A stretch of 64,000 nt of DNA, from contig NZ_JAQFIF010000004.1 of assembly GCF_029504395.1 (NCBI RefSeq), forward strand, positions 248,001 through 312,000, written 5' to 3'. Positions 62,600 to 64,000 of this stretch are shown here, in pieces. The notes beneath the pieces are model-generated. The model searched no databases, was not told the DNA's origin, and saw only the letters and a program-made list of their open reading frames with translations. Made by a program: the position numbers and the translations under genes. Source of the stretch: Arthrobacter sp. ES3-54 (lineage in GTDB: Bacteria > Actinomycetota > Actinomycetes > Actinomycetales > Micrococcaceae). Position 1 is the first letter of the stretch; each line of letters begins with the position of its first letter.

Positions 62600-62680
62600 G
62601 GGTGTTTCCTTTGGTCGGTTGGGGTGGAACGACTGGCGGTTGAGGTGCTGAAGGGTGCGGGGCCACTGGCGTACGGTTCC

Positions 62681-62700
62681 CCCCAGCGACGACGCTGGGG
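62681..62700. other. 8-bp hairpin in the efeO leader
   Basis: CCCCAGCG (62681-62688) pairs perfectly with CGCTGGGG (62693-62700) across a 4-base loop. It lies about 80 bp upstream of the efeO start, inside the expected leader RNA. A near-palindromic TTAGG-N4-CCTAA (62711-62724) beyond it may be a degenerate iron-regulator half-site. Confidence 0.45.
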
Positions 62701-62780
62701 AAACCCGAACTTAGGGGCGCCTAAGTAAGGAGGATACCCACTCCGGACGATTACGCAAACCTTTCGTGCCGTAATTTGGT

Positions 62781-62799
62781 TTAGGTAAGCCTTATCTAA
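62781..62799. promoter_or_regulatory. IdeR/DtxR iron box
   Basis: TTAGGTAAGCCTTATCTAA agrees with the DtxR/IdeR consensus TTAGGTTAGSCTAACCTAA at 16 of 19 positions. It lies between the divergent efeO and adenylate-forming enzyme genes, ending 14 bp before the GTG start of the latter. Iron-loaded regulator bound here should repress both genes. Confidence 0.85.
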
Positions 62800-62812
62800 T
62801 AACATCGTCCGG

Positions 62813-64000
62813 GTGACCACGCAGCTTGATTTCATGCGGGTGCCCTTCGCCGCCGATCTTGCGAGCTACGGGGACAGCCCTGCCATCCTCACCGAGACAT
62901 TTGCCCGACCTACCGGGAGCTGGCGGAGCGCGTCGATGACCTGGCCGTCCGGCTCGGCACCGAGCGGCGCCTCGTCGCGCTGGCCGCAGCCAACGATCTC
63001 GACTCGATCGTCGCCTACCTGGCGGCGTTGGTGGGCGGACATCCACTGATCCTGTTGCCCGAGGACAAACCCGCCGCCTTGGAATCTCTGGTTGCGGCCT
63101 ACGACCCCGACGTCGTCATGCGGCCCGGGGACGGGCGGACCGTGCTGGAGGAACGCCGGCCCGGCACGCGGCACGAGCTCCATCCGGACCTGGCGCTCCT
63201 GCTCAGCACGTCCGGATCCACGGGCTCACCCAAACTCGTCCGCCTCTCGCACGCGAGCCTGCAGTCCAACGCCGAGTCGATTGCGGAGTACCTGACGATC
63301 GGCCCGGATGACCGCGCAGCGACGACCCTGCCCATGTCCTACTGCTACGGCTTGTCGGTGATCAACAGCTACCTGCTCCGCGGTGCCGGCCTTGTTCTCA
63401 CCGACCTTTCCGTGGTTGATCCCTGCTTTTGGGACCTTTTCCGACGCCGCGGGGCCACGTCGCTGGCGGCCGTGCCGTACACCTTTGAACTGCTGGAGCG
63501 GGTCGGGTTCGCGGAAATGGACCTGCCCAGCTTGCGCTACATCACCCAGGCCGGGGGCAGGCTGGCGCCGGAATCGGTGGGGAAATACGCGGAACTGGGC
63601 CGCCGGAACGGCTGGGAATTCTTCGTGATGTATGGCCAGACCGAGGCGACGGCCCGGATGGCGTACCTCCCGCCGGAGCTGTCGGCCGAAGTTCCGGGCG
63701 CTGTGGGCATTCCGGTGCCCGGTGGATCGTTCCGCATCGACCCCGTGCCCGGGCTGGAGGATGGCGAACTTGTCTACGCCGGCCCCAACGTCATGCTCGG
63801 CTATGCCGAGAGCCCGGCGGACCTCGCCGTGGGCCGGACCATCACCGAACTCCGCACCGGCGATCTCGCCCGGCGACACCCGGCAGGCGTCTACGAGGTG
63901 GTGGGCCGGCGCAGTCGGTTCGTCAAGATCGTGGGACTACGTGTTGACCTGGGACAGGTGGAGCGGCTCCTGGCGGACCTCGGGGTGCAGGCGGCCAGCG
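62813..64000 (+). pseudogene. AMP-dependent synthetase (ANL) gene with an apparent frameshift, runs off the window
   Basis: The reading frame starts at GTG 62813 (TTQLDFMRVPFAADLAS) but leaves homology near 62897. From about 62900 the ANL protein continues in the +2 frame with no stop to the window end: TYRELAERVDDLAVRLG, LLLSTSGSTGSPKLVRLSH (P-loop), YITQAGGRLAPE, MYGQTEATARM and EVVGRRSRFVKIVGLRVDL. A single missing base (GAGGAC read as GAGAC) would restore it. Either a sequencing error or a real inactivating mutation. As an iron-box gene, it may begin a siderophore-like or acyl-ligase pathway that lies beyond the window. Confidence 0.75.

Noticed and set aside
1..64000. CRISPR array, prophage or insertion sequence
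   Set aside because: No regularly spaced repeats with unique spacers, no transposase or integrase, and no phage structural motifs were seen; repeat families present are short tandem or coding repeats.

Overview
The window is high-GC chromosomal DNA from an actinobacterium. It looks like Micrococcaceae of the Arthrobacter/Pseudarthrobacter type. This rests on two mycothiol-associated DinB/MDMPI-type proteins, a DUF222-HNH protein, DUF1918, LGFP repeats, an IdeR/DtxR-type iron box, an actinobacterial c-di-AMP riboswitch, and frequent GTG/TTG starts. Family and organism assignments are inferences from protein motifs; no database search was possible. I see no rRNA, tRNA, phage, insertion sequence or CRISPR array.

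Layout. 0-4.6 kb: a tripartite tricarboxylate transporter operon (tctC-tctB-tctA) ending in a universal stress protein, with a divergent LysR regulator. 4.6-8.6 kb: an unknown coiled-coil/membrane pair, a class A penicillin-binding protein and a LURP-one-like protein. 8.6-12.6 kb: methionine ABC transporter metN-metI-metQ, with a hairpin and a palindrome in the metN leader, then a nickel/cobalt permease. 12.8-17.3 kb: DinB, class V aminotransferase, Gfo/Idh/MocA oxidoreductase, MDMPI and NERD proteins. 17.6-21.3 kb: a 1212-residue secreted beta-propeller/ASH/LGFP-repeat protein with 171-bp DNA repeats. 21.4-30.8 kb: SnoaL, DUF222-HNH with a duplicated 5' scrap, dienelactone hydrolase, a racemase lacking one catalytic Cys, GH16, AlkD-like, CPA2 antiporter, and a c-di-AMP riboswitch in front of a secreted NlpC/P60-like protein. 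30.9-36.1 kb: OmpR-type two-component system, DedA, PAP2, RibD/DHFR-like, serine hydrolase.

36.1-42.9 kb: three overlapping or abutting genes encode two CzcA/CusA-like RND pumps and, between them, a 155-residue lipoprotein equal to only the C-terminal part of a periplasmic adaptor. 43.2-51.0 kb: mixed single genes. 51.0-57.6 kb: a MatC-like carrier, a class III CoA-transferase and a fused AccD-AccA-like carboxyltransferase, divergent from a FadR-type GntR regulator and a carboxylesterase. I read this as a possible CoA-level malonate (or related diacid) uptake and decarboxylation system. 57.6-59.6 kb: small genes and a GNAT remnant. 59.6-64 kb: efeO-efeB plus a membrane gene (no efeU), sharing an iron box with a divergent adenylate-forming enzyme gene that carries an apparent one-base frameshift and runs off the window.

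The most unusual parts are the twin-RND/half-adaptor operon, the MatC/CaiB/fused carboxyltransferase cluster, and the iron-box region with the frameshifted adenylation gene. Short tandem duplications of 13-17 bp recur at gene ends.
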